A stretch of 58,378 bases of DNA, taken from assembly GCF_022651205.1 (NCBI RefSeq), contig NZ_JALCQI010000006.1, forward strand, positions 1 through 58,378, read 5' to 3'. This stretch comes from Limosilactobacillus sp. (GTDB lineage: Bacteria; Bacillota; Bacilli; Lactobacillales; Lactobacillaceae). Within the stretch, counting starts at the first letter, position 1. Every line of letters starts with the position of its first letter. The position numbers were made by a program, and so were the translations under genes. A model generated the notes under the pieces. That model was not told the origin of the DNA, ran no database searches, and saw only the letters and a program-made list of their open reading frames with translations. Below are positions 15,817 through 25,625 of this stretch, in pieces.

Positions 15817-16965
15817 ATGATCTATTTTGATAATAGTGCGACAACTCAGGTAGCTCCTGAAGTTCTCCAAACTTACAATACGGTTAGTCAGAAGATTTGG
15901 GGTAACCCAAGCAGTCTCCATAATTTTGGTGAAGAAGCCTGGAATTTATTGGAACAGGCCCGACAGCAAATCGCCAACCTGTTTCACGTTAATCCTGGTG
16001 AAATCATTTTTACTAGTGGCGGTTCTGAAGGAGATAACTGGGTAGTTAAGGGAACTGCGATGGCTAAACAACGCTTCGGCAAGCACATTATTACGACTTC
16101 CGTTGAGCATGCAGCTGTTCGTAACCCAACTGAACAGTTAAAGGATCTTGGCTTTGATGTTACCTACCTTCCAGTTGATAAGGAGGGAAGAATTGATCCA
16201 GCTGACTTAAAAGCTGCAATTCGTCCTGACACTATTTTAGTTTCAATCATGGCAGTAAATAATGAGATCGGAACAATTCAACCGATTAAAGAAGTTGGTG
16301 AGATCTTAAAAGACTACCCAAACATTCACTTCCACGTCGATGCAGTTCAAGCAATTGGCAAGGGAATTGATGATGCAGTCTTTAGCGACCGAGTTGACTT
16401 TGCAACGTTCTCTGGTCACAAGTTCCACGCTCCACGGGGGACTGGTTTTGTTTATGTTAAGGCCGGTCGAAAGCTGGCACCATTAGTTGCCGGAGGGGGT
16501 CAAGAACGTGGCCTTCGAAGTGGAACTGAAAATACCCCTGGTGATGTTGCAATGGCCCGGGCAATCCGCCTGGTTAAAGAGGGCGAATCAGCTGCCATTA
16601 AGCGAGAACAAGCGATTAAAGAACGGATCTATGATCACATTAAGCAATTTGATCACGTTAAGATCTTCTCTGGTCGGGATCAGGGCTTTGCTCCGCATAT
16701 CCTTTGCTTTGCCATTGTTGGCGTTCGTGGGGAGACGATTGTTCATGCGTTTGAGGATCAAGGAATTTACATTTCAACTACTAGTGCTTGTTCCTCAAAG
16801 AAACATTCTGAAGCAGGAACTCTTGCAGCAATGAAGGTCCCCGAAGAAGAGGCAACCAGTGCTGTTCGAATTAGTTTAGGTGACCAGAATACACTAGAAG
16901 AAGCTGATCAGTTTAACGAGACTTTTGATAAGCTCTATGCTGGCTTTAAGAAAATTATTGAGTAG
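15817..16965 (+). CDS. Cysteine desulfurase (IscS/NifS type, ThiI partner)
   Basis: A 382-residue pyridoxal-phosphate enzyme that removes sulfur from cysteine as a persulfide. Motifs are TSGGSEGDN near residue 68, the cofactor-binding HVDAVQAIGK, the lysine in SGHKFHAPRGTGF near 200, GGGQERGLRSGTEN and the catalytic cysteine in TTSACSSKKH near 325. GAAAGGAAAT precedes the ATG. It ends 15 bases before thiI, and this pairing marks it as the sulfur donor for tRNA 4-thiouridine rather than a general Fe-S enzyme. Confidence 0.95.
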   Translation: MIYFDNSATTQVAPEVLQTYNTVSQKIWGNPSSLHNFGEEAWNLLEQARQQIANLFHVNPGEIIFTSGGSEGDNWVVKGTAMAKQRFGKHIITTSVEHAAVRNPTEQLKDLGFDVTYLPVDKEGRIDPADLKAAIRPDTILVSIMAVNNEIGTIQPIKEVGEILKDYPNIHFHVDAVQAIGKGIDDAVFSDRVDFATFSGHKFHAPRGTGFVYVKAGRKLAPLVAGGGQERGLRSGTENTPGDVAMARAIRLVKEGESAAIKREQAIKERIYDHIKQFDHVKIFSGRDQGFAPHILCFAIVGVRGETIVHAFEDQGIYISTTSACSSKKHSEAGTLAAMKVPEEEATSAVRISLGDQNTLEEADQFNETFDKLYAGFKKIIE

Positions 16966-16980
16966 GAGGGAGGAATACTA

Positions 16981-18201
16981 GTGGATTACACTGAGATTAT
17001 GGTCCGGTATGGCGAACTATCGACTAAGGGCCATAACAAGAAAAATTTCATTGATCGTCTGGGAGCAAACGTTCGTAAAGCCCTTCACCACTTTGAACAG
17101 GTTAAGGTTCATGCCCAACGTGATCGTCTTCACGTTGAGTTAAATGGTGCTGACTATAACCAGGTCATGGATCGGTTACAGGATGTTTTTGGAATTCAGA
17201 ACTTTTCTCCTTCAATTAGGGTTGAAAAGACCTTTGAAGCGACCGCAAAAGCAGCTGAACAGATGGTTCGGGAACAGGTTAAATCACCAGTTACGTTTAA
17301 GATTAATACCCGACGGTCGGATCACAAATTTCCAATTGATACGTTTGCAATGAATGATCGATTAGGAGGCTACCTTTTAGAAAAGTTTCCTGACTTGTTA
17401 AAGGTCGATGTTCATAACCCAGATTTAACCATCCGGGTTGAGATTCGCTTGAACGGGATCTTCCTTTCAAGTGAAACGATTAAGGGTGCGGGAGGACTTC
17501 CAGTTGGCACTGCCGGTAAAGGAATGATGATGCTTTCAGGTGGGATTGACTCACCAGTTGCAGCATACCTAGGGATGAAGCGTGGTGTTTCCATGGAAAT
17601 GGTTCACTTCTTTAGTCCGCCGTACACTAGCCCTCAGGCACTTGCTAAGGCCAAGCAATTAACCAGTAAGCTTGCTCGTTATAGCGGGAGTATTCGTTTT
17701 ATTCAGGTGCCGTTTGCTGAAATTCAGGAAACCGTTAAGGAGAAGATTCCAGAAGGTTACCTGATGACTGTTCAACGGCGGATGATGCTTCGGTTAGCAG
17801 CGGCGATTACAATGAAACGGCATGGCTTGGCGATCTTTAACGGTGAATCCTTGGGACAAGTGGCGTCGCAAACAATGGAGAGTATGTTAGTAATTAACGA
17901 TGTTACTAGTTTGCCGGTATTACGGCCAGTGCTTTCTTATGATAAGACCGAAATTATCGATGTAGCGAAGAAAATTGACACTTACGATCTTTCGATTTTG
18001 CCATATGAAGACTGCTGTACTGTCTTTACACCACCTTCGCCAAAGACCAAGCCAAACCTTGAAAAGACACGTAAATACGAAGAACGCTTAGACATTGACG
18101 GCCTAATTAAACGTGCGCTTGATGGAATTGAAATTACGGAAATTCACTCAGGCGAAGACTTCTTGAATCAAAATGAGGATGTTTTTGCTGAACTTCTTTA
18201 A
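16981..18201 (+). CDS. thiI: tRNA 4-thiouridine synthase ThiI
   Basis: A 406-residue enzyme that adenylates and thiolates uridine 8 of tRNA and may also supply sulfur for the thiamin thiazole. A ferredoxin-like and THUMP domain fills about residues 1-165, followed by the PP-loop ATP pyrophosphatase motif [15 protein letters not shown] near 182 and [15 protein letters not shown] near 345. It lacks the C-terminal rhodanese domain of the E. coli enzyme, as is normal in Firmicutes. It starts with GTG after the strong site AGGAGGGAGG and is coupled to the upstream desulfurase. Confidence 0.96.
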   Translation: MDYTEIMVRYGELSTKGHNKKNFIDRLGANVRKALHHFEQVKVHAQRDRLHVELNGADYNQVMDRLQDVFGIQNFSPSIRVEKTFEATAKAAEQMVREQVKSPVTFKINTRRSDHKFPIDTFAMNDRLGGYLLEKFPDLLKVDVHNPDLTIRVEIRLNGIFLSSETIKGAGGLPVGTAGKGMMMLSGGIDSPVAAYLGMKRGVSMEMVHFFSPPYTSPQALAKAKQLTSKLARYSGSIRFIQVPFAEIQETVKEKIPEGYLMTVQRRMMLRLAAAITMKRHGLAIFNGESLGQVASQTMESMLVINDVTSLPVLRPVLSYDKTEIIDVAKKIDTYDLSILPYEDCCTVFTPPSPKTKPNLEKTRKYEERLDIDGLIKRALDGIEITEIHSGEDFLNQNEDVFAELL

Positions 18202-18209
18202 ACTTCTGC

Positions 18210-18238
18210 TTGACGCTGGTTTTTAAATTGGCTATCAT
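18210..18238 (+). promoter_or_regulatory. Promoter of the valS T-box transcript
   Basis: TTGACG, 17 bases, TATCAT, directly after the thiI stop codon and about 30 bases before the T-box stem I. Confidence 0.75.
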
Positions 18239-18267
18239 AACAAACAAATAGTAAATGCGTTGATCAA

Positions 18268-18494
18268 AAGAGTAGTTGGTTATCTTCTTAACAGAAAGGG
18301 AACGGTTGATGAGAAGTTCCTAGATGATAATTAATGAAAGTAATTTGGTAGCACTCTGGCTGAACTAATAGTAGGTTGGAACGGTTCATTTTACCGTTAT
18401 AAAATGAATGAGTGAGGTTACACAGTCAGTGTAGCCTAAAATAGGTGGTACCGCGGAACTCGTCCTATATACTTAGGACGGGTTCTTTTCTTTT
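18268..18494 (+). promoter_or_regulatory. T-box riboswitch, valine type, upstream of valS
   Basis: Stem I runs from AGAGT (18270 area) to ACTCT (18352 area). Its specifier strand reads GAA-A-GTA-A, which gives the valine codon GTA at 18340-18342. The T-box sequence AGGTGGTACCGCG is at 18443-18455. A terminator with GAACTCGTCC/GGACGGGTTC arms (18456-18485) followed by TTTTCTTTT competes with the antiterminator. Uncharged tRNA-Val would let transcription proceed into valS. Confidence 0.93.
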
Positions 18495-18526
18495 CAACGT
18501 AAAATATCTTAGAGGAGGACTACTCA

Positions 18527-21184
18527 ATGAGTACAGATAAAGAAATGTCCACTAAGTATGACCCCACTGCTGTTGAAGCTGGTCGTTATCAATGGTGGAT
18601 TGATCAAGGCTTATTCAAGCCAAGTGGCGATAAAAAGGCACATCCATATTCGATCGTTATTCCACCACCGAATGTTACTGGTAAATTACACTTAGGTCAT
18701 GCCTGGGATACGACCTTACAAGACATGATTATCCGTCAAAAGCGGATGCAAGGATACGATGTTCTTTGGCTTCCAGGGATGGATCACGCTGGAATTGCTA
18801 CCCAGGCCAAGGTTGAAGCCCGTCTTCGTAAGCAAGGAATTTCTCGTTATGATTTAGGTCGGGAAAAGTTTGTCCAACAAGTTTGGGATTGGAAAGACGA
18901 ATATGCCGATATTATCCACAAGCAGTGGGCTAAGATGGGGATTTCCGTTGATTACGATCGGGAACGGTTTACCCTTGATAAGGGATTGAATAAGGCTGTT
19001 CGCAAGGTCTTCGTTGAACTTTACAAGAAGGGCTTGATTTACCGGGGAACCTACATTATTAACTGGGATCCACAAGCACGGACTGCCTTGTCAGACATTG
19101 AAGTTATTCACAAGGACGACAAAGGTGCTTTCTACCACGTTAAGTATCCATTTACTGATGGCACGACCTTTAACGGTAAGGATTACATTGAAATTGCTAC
19201 TACTCGTCCAGAAACAATGTTCGGGGATGAAGCAGTTGCCGTTAACCCTCATGATGAACGTTACAAGGACTTGGTTGGTAAGCATGTCCGTGTTCCGTTA
19301 GTTGACCGGGAAATTGAAATTATTGCCGATGATTACGTAACACCAGACTTTGGTACTGGGATGGTTAAGATTACTCCAGCCCATGATCCAAACGACTTTA
19401 AAGTTGGTAAGCGTCACAATCTTCCAGAATTAAACACCATGAACGAAGATGCTTCAATGAACGAAAATGCCGGTAAGTACCAAGGGATGGATCGTTTTGA
19501 AGCCCGGAAAGCCATGGTGAAGGATCTTGAGGATCAAGATTACATGTTGAAGATTGACCCAATTGTTCACTCAGTTGGTCACTCAGAACGGACTGGTGTT
19601 CAAGTTGAAGCCCGTCTTTCAACCCAGTGGTTTGTTAAGATGAAGCCATTGGCAGAAGCCGCCTTGAAGAACCAGGAAACTGATGATCGGGTTAACTTTA
19701 TTCCGGGACGGTTTGAACATACCTTTACCCAATGGATGGAAAATATTCATGATTGGGTTATTTCCCGTCAATTATGGTGGGGACACCGGATTCCTGCTTG
19801 GTACAATAAGAAGACCGGCGAAGTTTACGTTGGAATGGAAGCACCAAAAGATGCCGAAAATTGGGAACAAGATAAGGATGTCCTTGATACTTGGTTCTCT
19901 AGTGCTCTTTGGCCATTCTCAACAATGGGCTGGCCAGATACCGATTCTGCTGACTTCAAACGCTACTTCCCAACCAACACCTTGGTTACTGGGTATGACA
20001 TTATCTTCTTCTGGGTTTCCCGGATGATCTTCCAATCACTAGAATTTACCGGTAAGGCACCATTTAGGAATGTCCTTCTCCACGGGTTGATTCGTGACGA
20101 ACAGGGACGGAAGATGAGTAAGTCTCTTGGTAACGGAATTGATCCAATGGACGTGATTAAGAAGTATGGTGTTGATGCATTACGGTGGTTCTTAATTACC
20201 GGTTCTACTCCTGGACAAGATATCCGCTTTAGCTACACAAAGATGGATGCCGCTTGGAACTTTATTAACAAGATTTGGAACGCTAGTCGTTACGTTATCA
20301 TGAACCTTGGTGAAATGCCGGCACCCGTTCTTCCTGATAAGGATAAGTGGGATTTGGCAGACCGGTGGATCCTAAGCCGCTTGAATGCAACAGTTAAGCA
20401 GGTTAATGCTCAATTCGAGAAGTTTGAATTTGGTGAAGCTGGTCGAGCATTGTATAACTTTATTTGGAACGACTTCTGTGATTGGTACATCGAAATGACC
20501 AAGGAGAAGTTAAATAACGGGACCGACGAAGAGAAGACCAACACAAAGAACATTCTTGGTTATGTTCTCGACCAAATTCTGAAGTTGATGCACCCAATTA
20601 TGCCATTTGTTACCGAAAAGCTTTGGCAATCAATGCCACATGATGGTAAGTCAATTATGGTTGCTGATTACCCAGTTGCCCATGATGAATTTGATGATGA
20701 AACTGCTACTGAACAGATGAGTCACCTGATTGAATTGATTACTGCTGTTCGGAACATCCGTAACCAGGCGAATGCACCAATGTCAAAGCCAGTTGATCTG
20801 ATTATTAAGGTTGAAAACGATCACCTTGGCGAAATCTTTGAGGCAAACAAGGATTACATTGATCGCTTCTGCCATCCTGAAAAGCTAACTATTGGTACTG
20901 ACGTTGAGACTCCTAAACTAGCCTTATCCGGGATCTTGACTGGAGCCGAAGTTGATATTCCAATGGCGGAATTAGTTGACCTGGATGAAGAGCGAACGCG
21001 GATGAAGAAAGAAATTGCTAACCTTGAAAAGGAAGTTCAACGTTCTTCAAAGAAGCTGGGCAACGAGAACTTTATTAAGAACGCCCCTGAGAAGGTTGTT
21101 GAAGAAGAACGGACAAAGGCTAAGGAATGGCAGCAAAAGCTTGATGCAGCAAAGGATCGTTTAGCTTCACTGCAGGATGCTTAG
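18527..21184 (+). CDS. valS: Valine--tRNA ligase
   Basis: An 885-residue class I synthetase of normal length. The HIGH motif is HLGH at 55-58 ([14 protein letters not shown]) and the KMSKS motif is at 529-533. The editing domain includes [20 protein letters not shown] near residue 220, and the C-terminal arm is a coiled coil ([19 protein letters not shown]), as in other ValRS proteins. AGAGGAGG precedes the ATG. Control is by the T-box upstream. A terminator follows and the gene stands alone. Confidence 0.98.
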   Translation: MSTDKEMSTKYDPTAVEAGRYQWWIDQGLFKPSGDKKAHPYSIVIPPPNVTGKLHLGHAWDTTLQDMIIRQKRMQGYDVLWLPGMDHAGIATQAKVEARLRKQGISRYDLGREKFVQQVWDWKDEYADIIHKQWAKMGISVDYDRERFTLDKGLNKAVRKVFVELYKKGLIYRGTYIINWDPQARTALSDIEVIHKDDKGAFYHVKYPFTDGTTFNGKDYIEIATTRPETMFGDEAVAVNPHDERYKDLVGKHVRVPLVDREIEIIADDYVTPDFGTGMVKITPAHDPNDFKVGKRHNLPELNTMNEDASMNENAGKYQGMDRFEARKAMVKDLEDQDYMLKIDPIVHSVGHSERTGVQVEARLSTQWFVKMKPLAEAALKNQETDDRVNFIPGRFEHTFTQWMENIHDWVISRQLWWGHRIPAWYNKKTGEVYVGMEAPKDAENWEQDKDVLDTWFSSALWPFSTMGWPDTDSADFKRYFPTNTLVTGYDIIFFWVSRMIFQSLEFTGKAPFRNVLLHGLIRDEQGRKMSKSLGNGIDPMDVIKKYGVDALRWFLITGSTPGQDIRFSYTKMDAAWNFINKIWNASRYVIMNLGEMPAPVLPDKDKWDLADRWILSRLNATVKQVNAQFEKFEFGEAGRALYNFIWNDFCDWYIEMTKEKLNNGTDEEKTNTKNILGYVLDQILKLMHPIMPFVTEKLWQSMPHDGKSIMVADYPVAHDEFDDETATEQMSHLIELITAVRNIRNQANAPMSKPVDLIIKVENDHLGEIFEANKDYIDRFCHPEKLTIGTDVETPKLALSGILTGAEVDIPMAELVDLDEERTRMKKEIANLEKEVQRSSKKLGNENFIKNAPEKVVEEERTKAKEWQQKLDAAKDRLASLQDA

Positions 21185-21229
21185 TTATGTGCCGGATTAC
21201 AAAAAATATTTATTATTGAAGGCTTAAAT

Positions 21230-21275
21230 GGGACCAGAGAATAAGCATTTGCTTACTCTCTGGCCCTATTTTTTT
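21230..21275 (+). terminator. Terminator of valS
   Basis: GGG-CCAGAGA-TAAGC pairs with GCTTA-TCTCTGG-CC around a short loop and is followed by seven T at about 21269. Confidence 0.85.
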
Positions 21276-21414
21276 ACCGTTAATTTCTAAATTACATATC
21301 ATTTGATAAGATGAAGAATACAGCAAATTCAAGCGATTTGATTTGAAAAAAGATTGAAATAATTAGTAATAAAAATTGTAATTATTTATCAATAGTATTA
21401 TGATTAAAGATGAA

Positions 21415-21435
21415 TGAAACAAGATAACGGTTTCA
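21415..21435 (+). promoter_or_regulatory. Candidate CcpA (cre) site upstream of cydA
   Basis: TGAAAC and GTTTCA form an exact six-base inverted pair nine bases apart. The inner 14 bases (21422-21435) match the cre consensus TGWNANCGNTNWCA at every position but the first. It sits 34 bases before the cydA ATG, inside the leader or promoter, where binding would repress. The 190 bases before cydA are otherwise AT-rich with no clear Rex site. Confidence 0.45.
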
Positions 21436-21468
21436 CGTACATTATTACTTTGGAGGGAGGTTTTTGTT

Positions 21469-22884
21469 ATGAGTATTCTTAGTCTTGCACGATTTCAGTT
21501 TGCAATGACGACGGTATACCACTTCTTCTTTGTTCCATTTACAATTGGAACAGCGTTTATTGTTGCCATTATGGAATCAATGTATGTTCATACTAAGAAT
21601 GAATCATACAAAAAAATGACAAAGTTCTGGGGAAATATCTTTCTGTTGAGCTTTGCTGTCGGTGTTGTTACAGGTATTATTCAAGAGTTCCAATTTGGGA
21701 TGAACTGGTCTGATTATTCTCGGTTTATGGGGGATATCTTCGGTGCTCCATTAGCCTTGGAAGCTTTGCTATCATTCTTTATTGAATCTACGTTTATTGG
21801 TCTTTGGATCTTTACTTGGGATAAAGTAAAGCCAGGACTCCATGCTTTCTTTATTTGGATGACCAGTTTTGGTTCACTTACTTCAGCTCTTTGGATTTTA
21901 ACTGCTAACTCATTTATGCAGCATCCAGTTGGCTACGCAATTCGTGGTGGCCGAGCAACAATGGTTGATTTTGGTGCCTTATTGAAGAATCCACAATTAT
22001 GGTTTGAATTCGGTCACGTGATTTTGAATGCCATTATGATGGGTGGCGTTATTTTCGCTGGCTTAACTGCCTTTCAATTATTAAAGAAGCGTGAACTTTC
22101 TAGTGAAGCACGGACTATTTACAAGAAGACAATGCATCTTAGCTTGTGGATATCACTGATCTTTGCAATCTTTGGCTTAGTTCTTGGTGATATGCAGATG
22201 CAGTACCTTGTTAAGGAACAGCCAATGAAGTTTGCTGCCACTGAAGATGTTTACACTACTACTGGTAAGCATGCGCCATGGACAGTAGTTGGAATTGCTA
22301 ATACGAAAGAACATAAGGTTGAAGATAATATCGATATTCCTGATATGTTAAGTATTTTGTCTTACCACAAGACGACTGGTGCAGTTACCGGGATGAATGA
22401 ACTGAATGCTCAGTTTAAGAAGAAGTATGGTAAGAATATTGATTACTATCCACCAGTAAACACATTGTTCTATAGTTTCCGGATTATGTGTGCAATTTCT
22501 GCATGGATTATTTTAGTTTCATTCGTTGGCTTGATTATGAGCCGAGAAAAGTCCGGATATCTGTACAAGCACAAGTGGACGTTATGGATCCTTGCTTTGA
22601 CGACGTTCCTACCATTTATGGCTAACACTGCTGGATGGTTTGTTACTGAATTTGGTCGTGATCCATGGACGGTTTACGGACTTTTTACGATTCAAGAAAG
22701 TGTTTCGCCAAACGTTTCGGTAGCATCATTATTAACGTCGAACATCGTTTACTTCGTCCTCTTTACCGTTTTGGCAATTACAATGATCGGTTTAGTTGTT
22801 CACGAACTTAAGAAGGATCCAACTCAAATGATAGAGCCAAAATTCAAGAAGGTTCTTGATCCATTCGATAAGGAGGCGTTCTAA
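21469..22884 (+). CDS. cydA: Cytochrome bd ubiquinol oxidase subunit I
   Basis: A 471-residue heme-bearing subunit of the terminal oxidase that reduces oxygen to water with quinol electrons. It starts MSILSLARFQFAMTTVYHFFFV, giving the heme ligand His18, and has a second heme histidine in WFEFGHVILNA near 180. The conserved GRDPWTVYGLF segment is near residue 405. About nine membrane spans are visible. The periplasmic Q-loop is the short Firmicutes form. GGAGGGAGG precedes the ATG. It heads the cydABDC operon. The heme and quinone it needs must come from elsewhere, as no synthesis genes are in the window. Confidence 0.97.
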   Translation: MSILSLARFQFAMTTVYHFFFVPFTIGTAFIVAIMESMYVHTKNESYKKMTKFWGNIFLLSFAVGVVTGIIQEFQFGMNWSDYSRFMGDIFGAPLALEALLSFFIESTFIGLWIFTWDKVKPGLHAFFIWMTSFGSLTSALWILTANSFMQHPVGYAIRGGRATMVDFGALLKNPQLWFEFGHVILNAIMMGGVIFAGLTAFQLLKKRELSSEARTIYKKTMHLSLWISLIFAIFGLVLGDMQMQYLVKEQPMKFAATEDVYTTTGKHAPWTVVGIANTKEHKVEDNIDIPDMLSILSYHKTTGAVTGMNELNAQFKKKYGKNIDYYPPVNTLFYSFRIMCAISAWIILVSFVGLIMSREKSGYLYKHKWTLWILALTTFLPFMANTAGWFVTEFGRDPWTVYGLFTIQESVSPNVSVASLLTSNIVYFVLFTVLAITMIGLVVHELKKDPTQMIEPKFKKVLDPFDKEAF

Positions 22885-23901
22885 ATGAGTTTTCTCCAAT
22901 TATTATGGTTTTTCCTGATTGGCGTTCTCTTTGCCGGCTTCTTCTTCCTGGACGGATTTGACTACGGAGTTGGAATGGCAACCGTTACGCTAAGCAGTGA
23001 TGAGGCTGAGCGAGACCAAATGGTTCGGACAATTGGTCCTGTTTGGGATGGTAATGAAGTTTGGTTAATTACTGCTGGTGGGGCAATGTTTGCCTCCTTC
23101 CCATATTGGTACGCGAGCCTATTTAGTGGTTATTACATTATCCTGATGCTTGTCCTAGTTGGCCTAATTATTCGTGGTGTTTCTTTCGAATTCCGTTCAA
23201 AGTCACCAATGCCACGGAAACGGATTTGGGATGGAGCACTTGGACTTGGTAGCTTTATGGCACCATTCTTCCTCGGGGTTATGTTTATTAGTATGATCCA
23301 AGGAATGCCAATTGATGCTAATGGTAACTTCCACGCAACATTCTTTGACTACATTAACTGGTTCTCAGTTGTTGGTGGTGTTGCATTAACACTCTTAACT
23401 TACCTTCATGGACTTAACTACATCGCATTGAAGACCGCGGGAGATATTCGTCAACGGGCAAATAACGTTGCACAATTCTTATACTGGGTTCTCTATCTTG
23501 GATTAATTGTCTTCGCCTTGATGCTTATCTTTATGACTGACTTCATCAAGGTTCACCCAGTAGCAATAATTACACTATTAGTTGTGATGGTTGTTTTGAC
23601 TATTATTGCTCAAGTTGCTGCTATTAAGGGTAAGGAATTGACCGCATTTATTTCTAGTGGTTTAACGTTAGTTGCACTGGTTGCATTACTATTTATTGGT
23701 TTATTCCCACGGGTACTAATCAGTTCAATTAGCCCACGTTATGACTTATTAATTCAGAATGCATCATCAACTCAGTACACATTGACAGTAATGACAATTG
23801 CTACATGCTGCTTATTGCCATTTGTTCTTGCTTACACGATCTGGGCATACTGGATCTTCCGGAAGCGGATTGCAATGCCAGTAGTTACGGAGGCTAAGTA
23901 A
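22885..23901 (+). CDS. cydB: Cytochrome bd ubiquinol oxidase subunit II
   Basis: A 338-residue partner of CydA with eight or nine membrane spans. It begins MSFLQLLWFFLIGVLFAGFFFLDGFDYGVGM and has the conserved GPVWDGNEVWLITAGGAMFASFP stretch near residues 50-72. The ATG directly follows the cydA stop, with AAGGAGGCG inside the end of cydA, so translation is coupled. Confidence 0.97.
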   Translation: MSFLQLLWFFLIGVLFAGFFFLDGFDYGVGMATVTLSSDEAERDQMVRTIGPVWDGNEVWLITAGGAMFASFPYWYASLFSGYYIILMLVLVGLIIRGVSFEFRSKSPMPRKRIWDGALGLGSFMAPFFLGVMFISMIQGMPIDANGNFHATFFDYINWFSVVGGVALTLLTYLHGLNYIALKTAGDIRQRANNVAQFLYWVLYLGLIVFALMLIFMTDFIKVHPVAIITLLVVMVVLTIIAQVAAIKGKELTAFISSGLTLVALVALLFIGLFPRVLISSISPRYDLLIQNASSTQYTLTVMTIATCCLLPFVLAYTIWAYWIFRKRIAMPVVTEAK

Positions 23902-23906
23902 GCACT

Positions 23907-25625
23907 ATGATTGATCGATTACTCTTCACGCTTAAGGGGAGCAAACAGATCATGATAAAGCTTGTAGGGTTTTACGTCCTACAAGCTTTTCTTATCATTG
24001 GTCAAGCGATTTCTTTAGCTTTATTATTAACTAACCTTTGGTCGGGTCACTCATTGATTCATGAATGGACCTGGCTAGCTACATTTATTGCTTGCTTTAC
24101 GGGACGGCATATTATTAATTGGCTTGATACGATTCTGCTTGACAACTATGCACGAAAGACCGCGCAATCTTTACGTCAACAGTTATTGGCAAAATTGTTT
24201 AAGTTGGGCCCCCAACTTGTTCAACAACAGGGGACGGGAAATATTGTTACGTTAACTCTAGATGGTATTTCTGAAGTAGAAAACTATATTAACCTCCTTT
24301 TTAGCAAGTTTGTTAGCATGATGATTATCCCGGTAATGCTGTTAATTGTTTGCTTCTGGCTAGATTGGATATCCGGTCTGGTAATGTTACTCGTGTACCC
24401 GTTAATCATTCTTTTCATGATTATTTTAGGTTATGCGGCGAAGGCAAAAGCTGACCGCCAGTACGCTAGTTTCCAGGTGCTATCAAACCACTTTATTGAT
24501 TCACTTCGGGGAATTGATACATTAAAGTACTTCGGCTTGAGTAAAAAGTATTCAAAGAGTATTTTCCGTTCAAGTGAACGTTTCCGAAAGTCGACGATGA
24601 GTGTTATTCGGGTTGCAATGTTATCAACCTTTGCTCTCGACTTTTTCACAACCCTCTCGATTGCCGTTTTGGCGGTCTTCCTTGGATTACGATTAATCGA
24701 CGGCCGGCTGCTACTTTTCCCAGCTTTAGGGATTTTAATTTTAGCTCCGGAGTACTTCATGCCGATTCGTAACTTTGCCAATGATTATCATGCGACCCTT
24801 AACGGAAAAAATTCGTTTCATGCTGTTGAAAAGATTTTGCAAGAAGAAGTTCCGCCAGAGCCACACGTTGATATTAAACAATGGCAGGCAAACAGTCAGC
24901 TCGAATTACAAAATGTCGAATTTCAATACGAGCACGGAAGCAAATTAGCGCCTGTTAACTTACACCTTCATGGCTTTCAGAAAGTCGGAATTGTTGGTAT
25001 GAGTGGTGCAGGGAAGACAACTTTGATTAACTTATTAGGGGGCTTCCTTCAGCCAACGGCAGGGACAATTAAAATTCAGGGACAGTCAGTTAAGACATTA
25101 AATATTGAAGACTGGCAAAAACAAATTATATATATCCCTCAGGATCCGTATATCTTTGATGATACTTTACGCAATAATATTAGTTTTTATACGCCAGATG
25201 TTAGCCAAGAGCAGGTTAATCAAGCCGTTGAAATTATGGGTTTAACCTCATTAGTGGCAGAATTGCCGGATGGCCTTGACACGATGATTGGTAAGGGACA
25301 TCGGCAACTAAGTGGTGGTCAAGCGCAACGGATTGCGTTAGCACGGGCCTTCCTGGATCATTCTCGTCGGATCTTAATTTTAGATGAACCAACTGCTCAC
25401 CTGGACATTGAAACCGAGCTAGAATTAAAGGAACGGATGATCCCGATTATGAAGAATCACTTGGTCCTGTTTGCTACTCACCGTCTCCACTGGATGAAGC
25501 AAATGGACTATGTTGTTGTGATGAAACATGGTCAAGTGATTGAGCAGGGAACCTATGATCAATTAATGGCCAAACCAGGTTACTTTACAGACTTGGTATT
25601 TGACCGTTCAAAGGAGGAAAAATGA
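23907..25625 (+). CDS. cydD: CydD half of the CydDC ABC exporter
   Basis: A 572-residue fusion of a six-span permease (residues 1-310) and an ATPase. Walker A is GMSGAGKTT near 369, the signature is LSGGQAQR near 470 and Walker B is ILILDEPTA. CydDC exports cysteine and glutathione (a heme link is also proposed) and is needed to assemble cytochrome bd. It starts five bases after cydB and its end overlaps the start of cydC by four bases. Confidence 0.93.
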   Translation: MIDRLLFTLKGSKQIMIKLVGFYVLQAFLIIGQAISLALLLTNLWSGHSLIHEWTWLATFIACFTGRHIINWLDTILLDNYARKTAQSLRQQLLAKLFKLGPQLVQQQGTGNIVTLTLDGISEVENYINLLFSKFVSMMIIPVMLLIVCFWLDWISGLVMLLVYPLIILFMIILGYAAKAKADRQYASFQVLSNHFIDSLRGIDTLKYFGLSKKYSKSIFRSSERFRKSTMSVIRVAMLSTFALDFFTTLSIAVLAVFLGLRLIDGRLLLFPALGILILAPEYFMPIRNFANDYHATLNGKNSFHAVEKILQEEVPPEPHVDIKQWQANSQLELQNVEFQYEHGSKLAPVNLHLHGFQKVGIVGMSGAGKTTLINLLGGFLQPTAGTIKIQGQSVKTLNIEDWQKQIIYIPQDPYIFDDTLRNNISFYTPDVSQEQVNQAVEIMGLTSLVAELPDGLDTMIGKGHRQLSGGQAQRIALARAFLDHSRRILILDEPTAHLDIETELELKERMIPIMKNHLVLFATHRLHWMKQMDYVVVMKHGQVIEQGTYDQLMAKPGYFTDLVFDRSKEEK

